NCBI RefSeq assembly: GCF_032854445.1
Contig: NC_088301.1
Location: 51,201,187-51,261,186 of the forward strand
DNA length: 60,000 nucleotides
Source: Liolophura sinensis
Taxonomy: Eukaryota > Mollusca > Polyplacophora > Chitonida > Chitonidae
Reading direction: 5' to 3'
Below are positions 23,485 through 36,600 of the stretch, piece by piece; the stretch's first letter is position 1, and each line of letters starts with the position of its first letter. The translations under genes were made by a program, and so were the position numbers. Below the pieces are notes generated by a model. It did not search any database, was not told where the DNA came from, and worked only from the letters and a program-made list of their open reading frames with translations.

Positions 23485-24000
23485 AAACCCACTGAATATA
23501 ACCAGAATCATTGACAAAGGCAGTCCCTACTTATGCAGACGTAATGGTTGAAGGATGTCACTATGTGGGTCACACCAGGATTCGAACTCGGGTCTTAGCA
23601 GCAAAAGTCCAGCGCTCTACCAGCTGAGCTAAAGGGAAATTCCCACTAGCTACTGCTAGTATAAGCACTGGAAAGCTGCTCCTGTACTCTACTCCCCACT
23701 CAAATCCTTCCCTTCTCCCAAGGCATATCGACGTTCCCAGGCCCAGAGCTCCACGCTTTTTGCAACCTGTTAGGTCACAGCACCAGTGCAGTTGTTAAAG
23801 GATTTCACCACGTGGTTCACACCAGGATTCAAACTCAGGTCTCACTACCTGAAGTCCAGCGCTCTACCAACTGAGCTAAAGGGTAATTTCCACTAGTTAA
23901 TTCACATAGATAACTAAATAAGCAAATGAAATCCACTGAATGTAATAAGAATCATTGACAGAGCAGTCCCTATTTATGTAGTGCATTCTTCACACTGCAC
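23485..24000 (-). repeat. Duplicated tRNA-like sequence with duplicated flanks
   Basis: On the minus strand, 23633-23563 and 23880-23812 both read 'ttagctcagctggtagagcg' or near it, then 'ctggactt...' and 'gagttcgaatcctgg' (second copy 'gagtttgaatcctgg'), i.e. A-box and B-box of tRNA type. The anticodon stem (ctgga against tgcta or tagtg) does not pair, so they are not functional tRNAs. Flank blocks 'ccactgaatataac...cattgaca...gcagtccctacttatg' at 23490-23537 recur at 23932-23976. Confidence 0.7.
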
Positions 24001-25430
24001 CATGGAGTATGGGAGTTTAAATTAAAACACTAAACCAGCTGGTGTCTATCATGTTATGACAAAATATAGCCATCAATAAAATTTCTTTGGTGGGAGTAAC
24101 CAAACCTAATCAGAAAAAATGGATCAACTCAAGATGGGAATCTAGAGAAAGACATACAAATTCCATCAAATGCTCTCTAGAAACTTTTAGAGTTCACTGG
24201 TCATTTTTTTTAGGGTCCACAGGTTATTACTCCCAACAAACATATTCTTAATAATGGCCTCTACGCCGCCTCAGTTGTAAGGAATGAAATTGCCTACACA
24301 ATTTTAAAGCAGTCAGAAATGTAGTAAGTTCTATATTTAGGTTTACACTTAAAAGAAAATTACGACAACATCGATAAAGTATCGCTCATGTTTAAAAAGC
24401 ATAACATTTTATTTTTGTGATATATTGCAATTCAAAGTAAGCAAAATCATGCAAACTGAGACAATCAAATCTCCCCAAGGTTATCAGTTTTATCCAATCA
24501 GGCATTAGCTATTTGCGGATGTGTCTCACTTTGTTTTGCCATGATTGTCATTCTATGAAGTGACACTTATCCACTAACTAAACATGGTTATTACTCTAAG
24601 TAATTTATGTCATATACTACATGATGTATGATTGTCACATCAAAACTTCAAGAAAAAAAGCACATAGTGTAGGGTTATGGTGTTTCTAGCACAAAATTTC
24701 TGTACATCCATTTGTGTTCCTCAAGTTGATCTCTGCTAGAACATAAGGACAGAAATTCTGATTGGTTGCCAGACACCCTTACAAATATATCAGGAAGAAG
24801 GTGATGACAATCACGTGTATTGTTCAGCAATATGCCTGCTATGGACAATTCTAATCTTAGAAAACTTGCCTGTTTTTTTTAACACTGTGTAATTGTCAAC
24901 TGTCCTTTGGTTTGTTAACTACAGAAATTCTCAGATCTAGATTTATGCAATTTGAAGAGAAATTTGAATCAGTTAATGTCCTCGTAAAAAGCAGTAAATA
25001 TTTCTCACTGCAGTGTTATCTATAATTATTATACTGACTTCCCCAAACAAAAGTTTTTAGTCACTGGCTATCCAAATAAAGTACATGTAATATGATTTAG
25101 TATGCTAATTTACTCAGGCATGGTTTACTTGTGGCTAGCGACAGGCAAGTTTACTTTTTGCCTGTCAGTGGCAAAAATCATCTGACATCTAGACATGTGG
25201 AAATTTTGGAGCCCTGAAAAAGTAAGGGTCTACAAACTTGTTGCCTTTGACATGTATTTGAAAGCCAAAACTGTTGTCTTAAATGCCTTGCCAAACAAGC
25301 GTGCATTAGCCTTTTCAAATAGAGCGTGCTCTGATGTTGATTAATTTGTAACCATCTAGAGATAAACAATATTGGGCTTTGAACTAACATGAGTCGGTAT
25401 TTCAGGAATCTCATGAGTTCATGCATGTAG
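24001..25430. other. Divergent intergenic spacer, nothing recognised
   Basis: AT-rich sequence upstream of the P450. It could hold non-coding 5' exons of the P450, but I see no decisive signal. Confidence 0.4.
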
Positions 25431-25905
25431 AGATGAGAGATGGTGGGACATCTTGCAAACTAAGGTGGCTAAAAGGCTTGATATAGGAGTTACTAACGGC
25501 AGCATCGGATCACACACCCAGCTATGCAAGATGTGTGTTCGTCAATCAAGTACCAAGAAATCTCTTCCTTTTGACTGTTAGTTTGTGAGAGCCCCATCCT
25601 GCCTCATCCATATCTGCATCAACTTGCAAGACTCCTGAAAATGAAAAACCCTGAATTTGAGGAATCTCACAACCTGTCTCGTCCAGGTTGGTGACGAGAC
25701 ATGGTGGGGGCTAAAACTTGTGATTGTATGGCAGCTGATAACGGCAATGATGCTGTTGGTCAAACAGACCCGGCTATACAAGATGTGTATTCCCTCTAGC
25801 AAGTACTATAAAATTTCGCCTTTTAGCTGCGTTAGTGTGCAAGAGCCCCCAACTCGTCCACATCTGCACAAACTGGCGGGACTCCTGAAACGCCAACATT
25901 GAGAC
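25431..25905. repeat. ~250-bp tandem duplication, diverged
   Basis: 'agatgtgtgttc...caagtac...gagagcccc...catctgca...ggactcctgaaa'-type sequence at 25529-25645 recurs at 25780-25893 (spacing about 251 bp). Upstream blocks ('atggtggg...', 'taacggca') are also shared. Two copies only, no coding character. Confidence 0.7.
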
Positions 25906-26159
25906 TTCTGTTGGGCTCTACTATTAAATTAAATCAACATACTACGTTTAGTAGTTCAAAAAATATAACCAAAATCTTTCCATATAGACATGGAGGTACC
26001 TCCTTGCACAATTCTAGGGCTAGCCTTAACAGAGTGTTAACTAAGAATTCGAATTGTTGTTAAAATTGTGCTGCTAGGCATAGACGCGAATCGAAACTAG
26101 TGTGTACCAGTGCATCTAAAGTCCTCAACTAAGCTCTGACGATCTGCCTAAACTTCCAA

Positions 26160-26663
26160 AATGCAGGTTAGTGGTGGACCTTATGTCACAGTGACGTGAC
26201 TGTGCTGACTGTCTTTCTGACAGTAACAGTTACATCCAGCGGGCCCCTTGCACTGCGACAGTTTTAACCCCAGCGCGTAGCAGACAGCGGAAGTACCTAA
26301 TGACAGGTGTCCGCAGAGAAGAAAATCCTTAATAATCAAAACTATCCATGTGATAAAAGTTGACCAATATTTATTCTATAAGGTATTTTAAAACCAAAAA
26401 GAATGATATGTAAACTCAAATGAAATTGACCAGTCACGTGACAGAATTATTTGTGTGACTTAAGTCGACAACAAAAGCGCAATGATGCAGACAAAACAGA
26501 GATGCTGCTGGCGTGTTGTTTGTGAGATGTCTGCGATTTGACAGTGCCTAATTTGGTGGTGTGAGAATAGAAGTGAAATGTAAAACTTTCACCTTGACGA
26601 ACGGTTCTATCGCTGGGCATTTACGGGAGAGAGGGTCACCCGCGGGAAAATAATCTGAGCAAG
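26160..26663 (+). promoter_or_regulatory. Promoter-like region and 5' UTR of the CTTNBP2 orthologue
   Basis: GC content rises compared with surroundings (e.g. 'cagcgggccccttgcactgc' at about 26237, 'cccagcgcgtagcagacagc' at about 26269). An ETS-like 'gcggaagt' lies near 26288, and a perfect palindromic E-box GTCACGTGAC at 26433-26442. The start context 'caagATGg' has A at -3 and G at +4. The P450 is transcribed the other way about 3.5 kb upstream. Confidence 0.45.
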
Positions 26664-26774
26664 ATGGCGTCGAGAAACATTAGAGGTGCATCACCGACAC
26701 CGACGGTGTTAAAACACGATCTAGATGCCTCACCGTTTGATCCTACGGACAAAATACAGTCCAATACGTTAAAG
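26664..26774 (+). CDS. CTTNBP2: CTTNBP2 exon 1 (37 codons)
   Basis: Starts MASRNIRGASPTPTVLKHDL and ends SNTLK at donor GTACAA in phase 0. The N-terminus is low in similarity to vertebrates, as expected, and leads directly into the conserved CortBP2 domain. Confidence 0.8.
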
Positions 26775-27633
26775 GTACAATAGAACTTTACAACTCTAGT
26801 AATTGGAGACATTTGTCATATTTATTAAATGTCAGATAGATAAGTGAACTTAATGGTGAAGACTGACTCGCTATAGGGGCCTACTTGCTGTCATACAATG
26901 CACATCAGCAGTGTAGTATGTGTTGTACAATTGACATCAACTTACTTTTACTCTTACTAATTACTAACTCGTAATAATTTATTCCTCAGGACATTTAGTT
27001 ATTATTTTGTACAGATTTATTATATTGTGTTTCTTGAAACTTCTCAATAGTTACATGGCGTTAAGCTGTAATCGTTCATTCATTAGTTACAAGTAGTAAG
27101 GTAACGGCTAATCTTCGGATCAAAATGAACATGTCTATAGGATATCAAATGGTGTCTGAACTGGGAAGAGTTAAGTATGATGATTTTCTCTTCCCAGGTA
27201 TGATGAATTCCAAATTGTGTATGGTATAAGATTTTGACATTATATGACCAGGCAACTATGTAATTTTATTTTATTAAGTTATAAATAAATATATAATAAA
27301 TAAAGTACTATGGAATATTTTGACAGGACTTAGACTTATGGGTGGATGGAACCTGATTTAGTTTTAATAAATGTCAAAGCCCTTCTGCAGATACCTGACA
27401 AAAAACAGTCAACAGAAACTGTATTCGAATAAAACCATATTGGTCAAGGACATGATAATATCAACTCTGGAGATGGTTGTTGTACCCTCTACTTCATTTT
27501 AGATTTGCCTACCTTTATAAGAGCCTGTATACATTGTAACACCAAGTAGCTTGGTAGCTCTGAGCCGCAAAGAAGCGATTTATTATTTAGTAATGTTTGA
27601 GTGGAAACAGTTGTACATATATATATGTATATG

Positions 27634-27694
<61 letters not shown>

Positions 27695-30600
27695 TATATG
27701 GTATATTTGAGTGTATAATGGTTATATAATAGTTTTAATTTTATGAACTTTTCAAAAATCACCATGTCCAACATACAGCCACCTATTTGAGCTAGCATTC
27801 AGATTTTCCTTTGTCATTTCATTTCTGTCATAGTGTCATTGGTGAAAGTTGGTTGGAAATGTGTAATATATAGTCAAGTGAAGTAGCAATGAGAGATAGC
27901 AATACCTCTGCAGAGAAGAGTTTTACTCTATTACCTTGCACCCTGACAGCTGCATTGCTCTGCATAAAAGAAAGCGCACGCAGCGCTGTGTACACGTAGC
28001 TGCCATGGCGACGTAATACCTATAGTACTTGTTGCTATGGAAGTTATGTTCACACTTTTTTGTGAAATTTCGTGAAGCGGGCCACTGGGACGTATCCAGA
28101 GTCAATTCAGTTTGTGAAAATGCTCAAACTAAACAAGCTGTATTAAAACTAACAAGTAAATTAATCAAAAATATGATTTTTTACGAATAGTTTTTTCATT
28201 CACAGACTTACAAGCTTTTAGAAAGCATCATTTTGAGTTGCATTTTTAAAATTTCTTTTTGCATAGTCACAGTGTCACCATTAGACATGTTAAAGTTTGG
28301 GATCAGAACTTTAAATGTTTTTTCTAGATATGACCTTGCGGACAGAAATTAACACTTGTGATAGCTGTGCAGAATAATTTCTGTGAAAAAGAAAAAAAAA
28401 TATGAGGTGAAATTTTATTTATCAGTAAGCCTTCAAATACCACCTATTGCTACCAGTTACAGTTGTGGATGATGTCAACTCTTTATTTGAAGAAATCTTG
28501 TGCAAAATATCCTACAAGACATTGAGGCCATCTTCCATTGTGACAGCACCACTTTTTGACATGTTTATAATTATAGTGCCAGTCTAGGACATCAGACTAT
28601 ATCAAGTCATAAATGTGGTATAGCTTTCACCCTTTTAGAAAAAGTGCTGTGTTTCTCCCCAATAATGTGCACTCTGCCACATTTTTTACCTGCCCCCTTA
28701 ATTTATCCTTTGTGGTCTGCATTTGATATGTAATCGTATTACATTTTTCCTTACAGCGCCACCCGAAAATGGATTTGAGCAAGAGTGATCTGTTAAAGTT
28801 GCTGAGTTACCTCGAAGGAGAACTCCAAGCTAGAGATGTTGTCATAGCAACATTGAAGGTATACAGTGTATCTTTGTCACCTGAATTGTCCTAAAGACTG
28901 GAAACTTACTGCCAAAAATTGGCAGAGTGAATAATGTTGTTCAGAACTCCTGTAATGTTGAAACACTCTGGTAAATGATAGTCCTGTTAAAATGGGTCAT
29001 ATTTGTTGTCTGTACATAGGCAAAATGTATAGGCTTTAAACAACAGCATGAGCTGCACCTATTCTTAATTCTATCAATGATTGGTTTGACTTTGAATTTG
29101 ACGTTAAGTTGTCACATACTATTCACTTATGTACGATTTTTTTTTTAAGCAATGAAATAAAAAACTGCTATTTTCTGTATTGATCATGTTAAAATTTTTC
29201 CTGGTCTATATGGGGGCCTCTGTTGCTAAAGTGGTTAGTGTGCCAGCACGGTGCAATGACCCAGGAGCCACTGACCAATGTGGTTGCTGTGAGTTCAAGT
29301 CTTGCCTCATCACTTCCTCTCCGGCCATATGTGGAAATTGCAGGCCACTATCATATAAGTGAAATATTCTTGAGTAGGGCATAAAACACCAATCAGATAA
29401 ATAAATAAATCAGCTAGTAAATGTTTAAAGTACAATTTACTTATATTATGGATTTCCTTGACAATGTATTTATTACAGAATGTGAAATAATTTAGAGCTT
29501 ATGTGTTTTGTTTATTTTAAAATAGAAAATGTGTATATAATAAACAGTGAATCCAGAATATATTTCTGCAATGTTTACACATACATAGCTGTCAGCAGAC
29601 TGATAGATATGAATTTTAATGTTTATTTGAACCTATTCTGTGTAAAGTTACCAGCAGCATTGACAACACATGTGTATTTTCCATTGTGAATTTAAAAGAT
29701 GATAAAGTGTATATTTAATTTAAAATAGTTAATTTCTAAAAAGTTTAATAAAAAAAGAGACTTGAAGTTCTGGGAAAGTCCTTGTTTTGAGTCTACATTT
29801 AAATATATGTTCAAATCAATGTTACGGTTAACAGGTATTGATAAGTTACTGAATGTAAGATTTGATAAATAAAAATATTAGTACATTCTTCTAGGAATAG
29901 TGTCAGTTATGGTGTCTGATTTGTGAATTCATGTGTATATACATACAGGAAGTTCAGGTGTTGGCTGCATCATTATTTTATGTGCTGTTTTGTTCTGTTC
30001 TCTGTTAGGCTGAAAAGGCCAAACAGTTACTCTACCAGGCAAAATATGGAAGATTTGGCTTAGGAGATCCTTTCATGGCTTTGCAAAGGGACTCGGACAA
30101 CATGAAAGACAGCAGTTTTGATGAAACTGCCATTAAACTGATGTACGACAACCAACTGGCTCAACTAGAGAACCTCATAGCAACACAACGAAAAGCTCAG
30201 GTTAAAATGAGGGAGCAGTTAAATGCTGCTGAAAAACGATTTCACAAGGTGTGTAGTCAGGTGCTGTTAACAGTATATTTTAAGCCGTTGTTCACACAAA
30301 CATGCTTTGAACTAACTTAAAAACATAACACAGATGTTAATAGGAAGCTTTCCCTATTGGGCTCTATTCTTTTTTATTCACTACAATGTTGACTGTCATT
30401 GTAGAAGTGAAAAATTCAAGATAGTATATGTCATAAAACACTAATGTCATAAATAGATAATAGGAAGTTTTTGTCTTCCTCAGTAATCTGCCACTATTGA
30501 TTAATTTCATTGGACTGATGTACGAATATTAAATTGTGAGATGGTATCGGCGTCAAAGGCACATGCCTTTCAGTTGCTGGGGTGCATGAGGTGCATGCTC

Positions 30601-33600
30601 AAAACTGGCCTAGGACAGATAATTTGTAGATTCCCAGCTCTCACTGCTTGTGAGGCTTGGTGACAATAAATGGTCGTTTATATTGTCTAATGTTCATTGA
30701 TGACCACTTGTCTTCCACCAATATACTGGTACATACCTGTATATCACACATGGAAAAGTTCGTCAGTAATCGGTGCTTGGTCCTTGGCACTCCTGTTTCC
30801 TCCACTCATAAAACTGAGCACCATTGCATAAGTGGGAAATTGTTGAGTGTGGCTTTAAAGAAATAAATAAAATAAATGAATAAATTATGTGTTGGTATGT
30901 AAGCTTTTGCAGTTACAATCTGTTGAATTTGAGTGAATTAGCTTGACAAAAACTGTAAACCTTGAAAAAGGTAGTTAGGATCTGTCACCTCACCTAAAAT
31001 ATCTACTGAAGTCTACCTGTGTGCATGATGTGTATCAAATACATAACCTGTTTCTGACAAATTGTAGGCTACAGCTGAATTGGAGGATGAAAAACGCAAA
31101 CATGCTCAGGATACTGCTCAAGGCGATGATGTCACCTACATGCTTGAAAAAGAGAGAGAGCGCTTAAAACAAGAGGTCTGTAATGAATTCCACCCGACTA
31201 AATAAATCATAAATGGTAGATGATAACATTGAACCCTGGATGGCAGTAGATAATGGTTAAGCATGTAGTATCAGTTATTCTGTTTAATACAGAAACTGAC
31301 TCCTTTTACCTCTCACCTGTCTGCAAAATAAAACCAAGTTCTTAAATGTTAAAAATGTAGAACTGAATTTCATGAAAACAGTTATACGGGAACAAGTTTT
31401 ACTGCTTTAGCTATAGACTATTATAGCTGTCTGAAACCACCTCTGATGTTAATTTTTAGCAATGTTATATAACTCTATTAAATTACATTGATAATTTTAT
31501 TTTTTAATTGGGGCCTCCATGGCTGAGTTGGTTAGCGCACTTGCGCAGCTTAATGACCCAGGAGTCTCTCACCAATGCGGTCCCTGTGAGTTCAAGTCCA
31601 GCTCATGCTGGCTTCCTCTCCGGCCATACGTGGGAAGGTCTTCAGCAACCTGCGGAGGGTCGTGGGCTTTCCCTGGGCTGTGCCCGGTTTCCACCCACCA
31701 TAATGCTGGCCGCCGTCATATAAGTGAAATATTCTTGAGTACGGCGTAAAACACCACTCAAATAAATAATTTTTAATCAACCATGCGTGGGAAGGTCTGT
31801 TAGCAACCTGCAGATGGTCGCTTTGAGTTCAAGTCCAGCTCATGCTGGCTTCCTCTCCGGCTGCATGTGGGAAGACCTTCAGCAATCTGCGGAGGGTCGT
31901 GGGTTCCCCCGAGCTCTGCCCAGTTTCCTCCCACCATAATGCTGACCACCATTGTATCGGTGAAATATTCCTGAGTACGGCGTGAATCACCAATCAAGTA
32001 AATACATAAATAATTTAATTAAGAGCCCTGCTTCATCTCACCATAATGCTGGCTTCCATGGTGTAAGTGAAATACAAGTGTCCTTGAATACAATGTGAAG
32101 GCCAATCAAATAAATAAAAAATTTAGTGAAGCTGTTAATTTATGTTTGTAGATTTTAGAAATTTGCATTTGTATTGGTCTGTACATATTAAAGTAAATCT
32201 TGATATTTTCTATTTTAAAATTAGGTTGATTTTGAAAAAAATCAGAACAAGCGTCTCGAGAAAGATTTGAAGAAATCTCTTGCCAGTTTAGAAGAGGAGA
32301 GAGCAAATTCAGGCAAACATAAGCAAGTTGCTCTCATGTTGATTAAAGAGAGAAAGAAGTTGGAAGACATCTTGTTATTAGAGAAACACAAGCGCAGCAC
32401 TGCTGAAAGTCTGCTAAACTCAGACAAGACCAAAATTAGAGACATTGTTGACGGGCTTGAAGAGGAAAACAAAAGATCCCTAAAAATGGAAGCTGTCATG
32501 GAGAAAAAGTTAAGTGAATTTGATGTGGAGAGAGAACAGCTTCGAAATAAATTTTCACGTGAAGAAAGCCGCTCATGTGAACTTCAGGCTAGTGTTGAAT
32601 CGTTGACCCAACAGTTGGAGGCTATGCAGCTCCAGTTGTCTCAGGAGCGAGCAGCATCATGTGCCAAACCACAAAGCATAGAAATAAGAAGCAGTGTGTC
32701 ACCAAGCAAAACCAAAGAAGGTAGCCGAGAGGGGTCACATGCTTCATCTCAAATGGCAGTTCCTGGCCTTTATGCAACCCCTCAATTACGAAAGCCTGTG
32801 ACACCTGCAAAACCTACAGACAAACCTCTTGCCAGTAACTCACTTGTGGTAGGCCAAGGAGATTTAGGACCAGCCAATACTGACACGACAAGCCCTAGAG
32901 GTGCTATAAATTCAGGAACTACTGGCTCAGCTATGTTCACGATGCCTTCTGGAGGAAAAGTCTCAGTTCATGTTGGGGGCAGTGGTGTAGGTAACTCCCC
33001 CCGCAAACCTGTGGCAGCTGGCCGAGGCACCCCTCCTCCAATTCCCCCAAACAAGCCGGTGTTAACCTCCCCTTTACCTGGGGGAATCAGTGTGGCAAGG
33101 GAAGGGGTCACCAGAGCTGTCAGCCCCAAACCAGTTCCTCCTCCAAAGGTGGGGATAGCACTGAGCAAGGATAGACCTGGTGGGGTACAATCTGATGGAC
33201 AGGGAGATATGGGACAAAGGCCTTCCAAACCTGTGCAAATCCCTGTCAATCAGGTGAGCGTAGTCTCTAATCAGCCAGGGGCTGTGCGAGGAAGGAGTCC
33301 AGTACGGGACACTTCTCCATTGCGAAAGACAACCCAGGTTTGTGTTAATGCTAAGTGAAGGGAGGGACAGCATCTTTTTTATAATCCAAATTCCACACAA
33401 ATAGCAGCCTCATGATCATGTCATGTTTCACCCTTGTAGTGGACTTTTTTTTATCCTAAGTTTCAAGTATTTTGCAAAAACTGTTTAATGAAATGAGTGG
33501 TCGGAGATTGAACTTTTTATGAAAATACTTCATCTGTCTAGTCAGAGAATTTATTGGTTTGCTCTTCCAGACCATGTGATGTCCTTTAAAGCCAAATCAT

Positions 33601-36600
33601 ACCAGATGTTGCGATGACAGGCAATAAAGATTCTTTCTGACAGAAGGCAAACTGAAAAAGTCCTTGTAGTCTTCATTGATGTTGTAACTCTGGTCTTTTT
33701 GATTTTCTTTGATGTAGCAAATTTCCATTTTTTTTTTTTTGTTTTGTTTAGACCAAGTCTTCTCCCTTCATAGCATGCTGCTTTCTTTTTTCTGTATACC
33801 TTGATTTTCTTTTTTATCCTTTTTTAATTTGGTAAAATCCTCACCTCATGACATCTTATACATGTAGTTGTTCTGTGTGGTTATCTTCACATACTATAAT
33901 TGAACATTTGGTTTTTGTCTGATATTATCATGGAAAGAAGAGTTGCTTGATGCTGGTCATATGGGTGGTTGGTGAATCATATTGTTTAGTGATATGAATG
34001 GCCTCTCACCTTACAATTCATTTGGTTTCATCTCTTATTTTTATCTAAAGCACTGCTTTAGCTTGATATATCTCTATCTTGATTTTGCCATAATACAGCA
34101 GATGTGTGGTGGTTAAAGGAACAACCCAAAAGAACAGGATGCATGGTTTTACTTAAGACAGTAACCCTGTTGAAAAAATGTACAGGATTGTGATTGTTGA
34201 TGCAGTTGTTCATACACCAGTTTTGAACAATACATAATGCAATTCCAGGACAGTATGGGATTGTTGTGAATTGTATGAATAGAAATTGTGGGATAGACTT
34301 AATGATAGGGATACCTCTTTACTTTATAGCATTGAGATTGGTTTGCCACGTTCCCAGTTTAGCCTCCAAATTAGCTGCTCTGATTCATTACACCCAAAAA
34401 CCTGAAACTCGGTTCTGTCGCCTGCGCTGTCCTCAAAGTTTCAAAAAGAGATCCTGTGATCAAATGTAATTCTATATTCATATCACCTGATTATGCAAGA
34501 ATAATGAACATGCAATTATCACAAATATACCCAATGCATCCACTCAGGCAGCATCCAGACTTTGCAAACAGCCATTTTCAAATCACGTCTCCATTGGTAG
34601 AATGGACTCAGCTGATATGAAGCTGAGATTATCTTTTTTTAACCGTAGATGCTTATGTTTATTCTGTTCATTATTAAAATAAAAAGAATGTAAATGTTTC
34701 TCAGTAGTCAATCTCTCTTTGAATGGTGTAATCTTATTGTTATTAATCCAAACGTTGCAAGAGTTCACTTTTTTCCGGTCAAAGCCAGCTCCTGCTGAAT
34801 CAAATAACTGCAAACAAGCGAAATCTGTCTCGCTGTTGATCCATCAGATGCAATGGTGTTAATTGTGATGTTTATGATAAATATTATTCACAAATAACTA
34901 GGTGATATACATGTAGTCATAGTTACTGAAGGATTAAAGGAAACATGTTTTTATAGCACAGACCGAGTACCAGGTGGAAGAGTACAGTTACAGCTTCTGT
35001 ATTTTTGAAAGCTAAGCTGGGAAGAATGAAACAGATCATAGGTCTGAAACAAAATGATACACAAAGATATCTTAATCTATTCAGTGATGATCTAAAAAGA
35101 AATGCCTATTACATGGTTTGTAGGACGTTTGATGAAAGGATACATGAAAGTGCTCAAACCCTCTAAGAATCCATTTGGAATAAAAATATTCAAGTTTCTT
35201 CACATGTAGCATATACACATAATCAGTTCTTGGTCAGAAATTAACCATAATGGCTGGTATTCTGTGTGTTTAGAGTACACCTCATCAGCTACATATCTCT
35301 GCCATAGTAATAACATCTGAAGAGATAAGAATCCCACAGGTACATGTGTGTGCAGTCACGTAAGGTAAAAAAATGTACTGAAAAAATAGCTTCATTTTAG
35401 TACAAATGTACATCATGTATATGTACGCTGAGTACCTTGTGGTTTGAGAAAAATGCCATGTATGCTAATTCCCCAAAATAAACGGCAGCCATAAATGCAA
35501 ATTTACAGAACCTTATCATTATACACGTAGCTGCAGCACTTGTGCAGTCACATAGTGGGACTCTGTGGACATGCGTACTGTCCAACTCCATAATGACATG
35601 ACCACCGAGTCTATATTGGGGAACATTTATTAACAGTCCAAGGACATCTGTAACCATGTTAGCCTTATTTCATTGCAAGGTGAATATATTTAAAATAGTT
35701 GAATGGGTATGTTTCTGTCATCATTGTATAATCAGTGCACACATGCACTGTAGTATGATACAGTAACACACACATTCACGGTGTAGCTGCCTTGTCAGTT
35801 TTGGGAAGAACATAAACAAGGTTGTGGGCACATACTTTATGTATATCCAACAGTTCAATTGCTAGCGAGGGGACAAATCACCCCAACAGACCAGTATCAG
35901 TTTGAAACTACATATGTGCAGACAGTCATAAAGACATCTACTCACTAACGTGTGTGCAAATGACTACTGATGGAAATATTTTGGATAATGGCTAAGTGTA
36001 AATATTTATTATACATGTAGGTATCAAATATCTGCCCATTTTTGACTGTTTCAGGGTACTTATTTATTCATTTATTTATTCATTTCAAGTGAGTAGAAAT
36101 ACCTGCATGCATTTGATTTTTATATCATTCGATTATTTTGTTCTTGTTTTTGAACCAAAAAAAAATTTTCATTTTAGTTACATACATGTACAATATCATT
36201 TTTGCTGTTGCACCACACTAACAGTATTAGCAATGATAATGTTTTCTATGTTCGTGTCTGTGTTAGTGCAAAGGAAACATGCATTGTGAAGAGTGAAAGA
36301 GTTTGGCCCAGACAAAATCTGTCTCAGCTTCCTCTGTACCTGTAACAAACACATCAGCAGCTGAGAAGGTGGATGGACTTTGCCATCGTCTTTCAATTTT
36401 TTATAAACAAGGAAAGAGCCCAGCTCATCAGAAGCTCTGGCTGCATCTAACCTGAAGATGCTCCTAGACAGATTGACATGTTACAAAGCATCCCAAGATG
36501 ACCTGATATGTTTACAGGGTGCCTGTAAGATTCCTAAAAGTTACACATCGGATTTTTAGAGCAACACCATTGTGCTTTTTGAGTGTGTCATTGTTTATGA

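Noticed and set aside
23563-23633. Functional tRNA gene
   Set aside because: A and B boxes are fine, but the anticodon stem does not pair, and a second similar copy nearby suggests a repeat.
31519-31749. Protein-like open frames in the SINE cluster (both strands)
   Set aside because: They coincide with the tRNA-derived SINE and recur with its degraded copies; not genes.
33074-33400. Minus-strand open frames opposite CTTNBP2 exon 5
   Set aside because: They are antisense shadows of a strongly conserved coding exon and have no domain or splice context of their own.
34266-34469. 67-codon open frame in CTTNBP2 intron 5 as an extra exon
   Set aside because: Peptide is Cys/Arg-rich and unlike the linker, and no phase-compatible donor was found.
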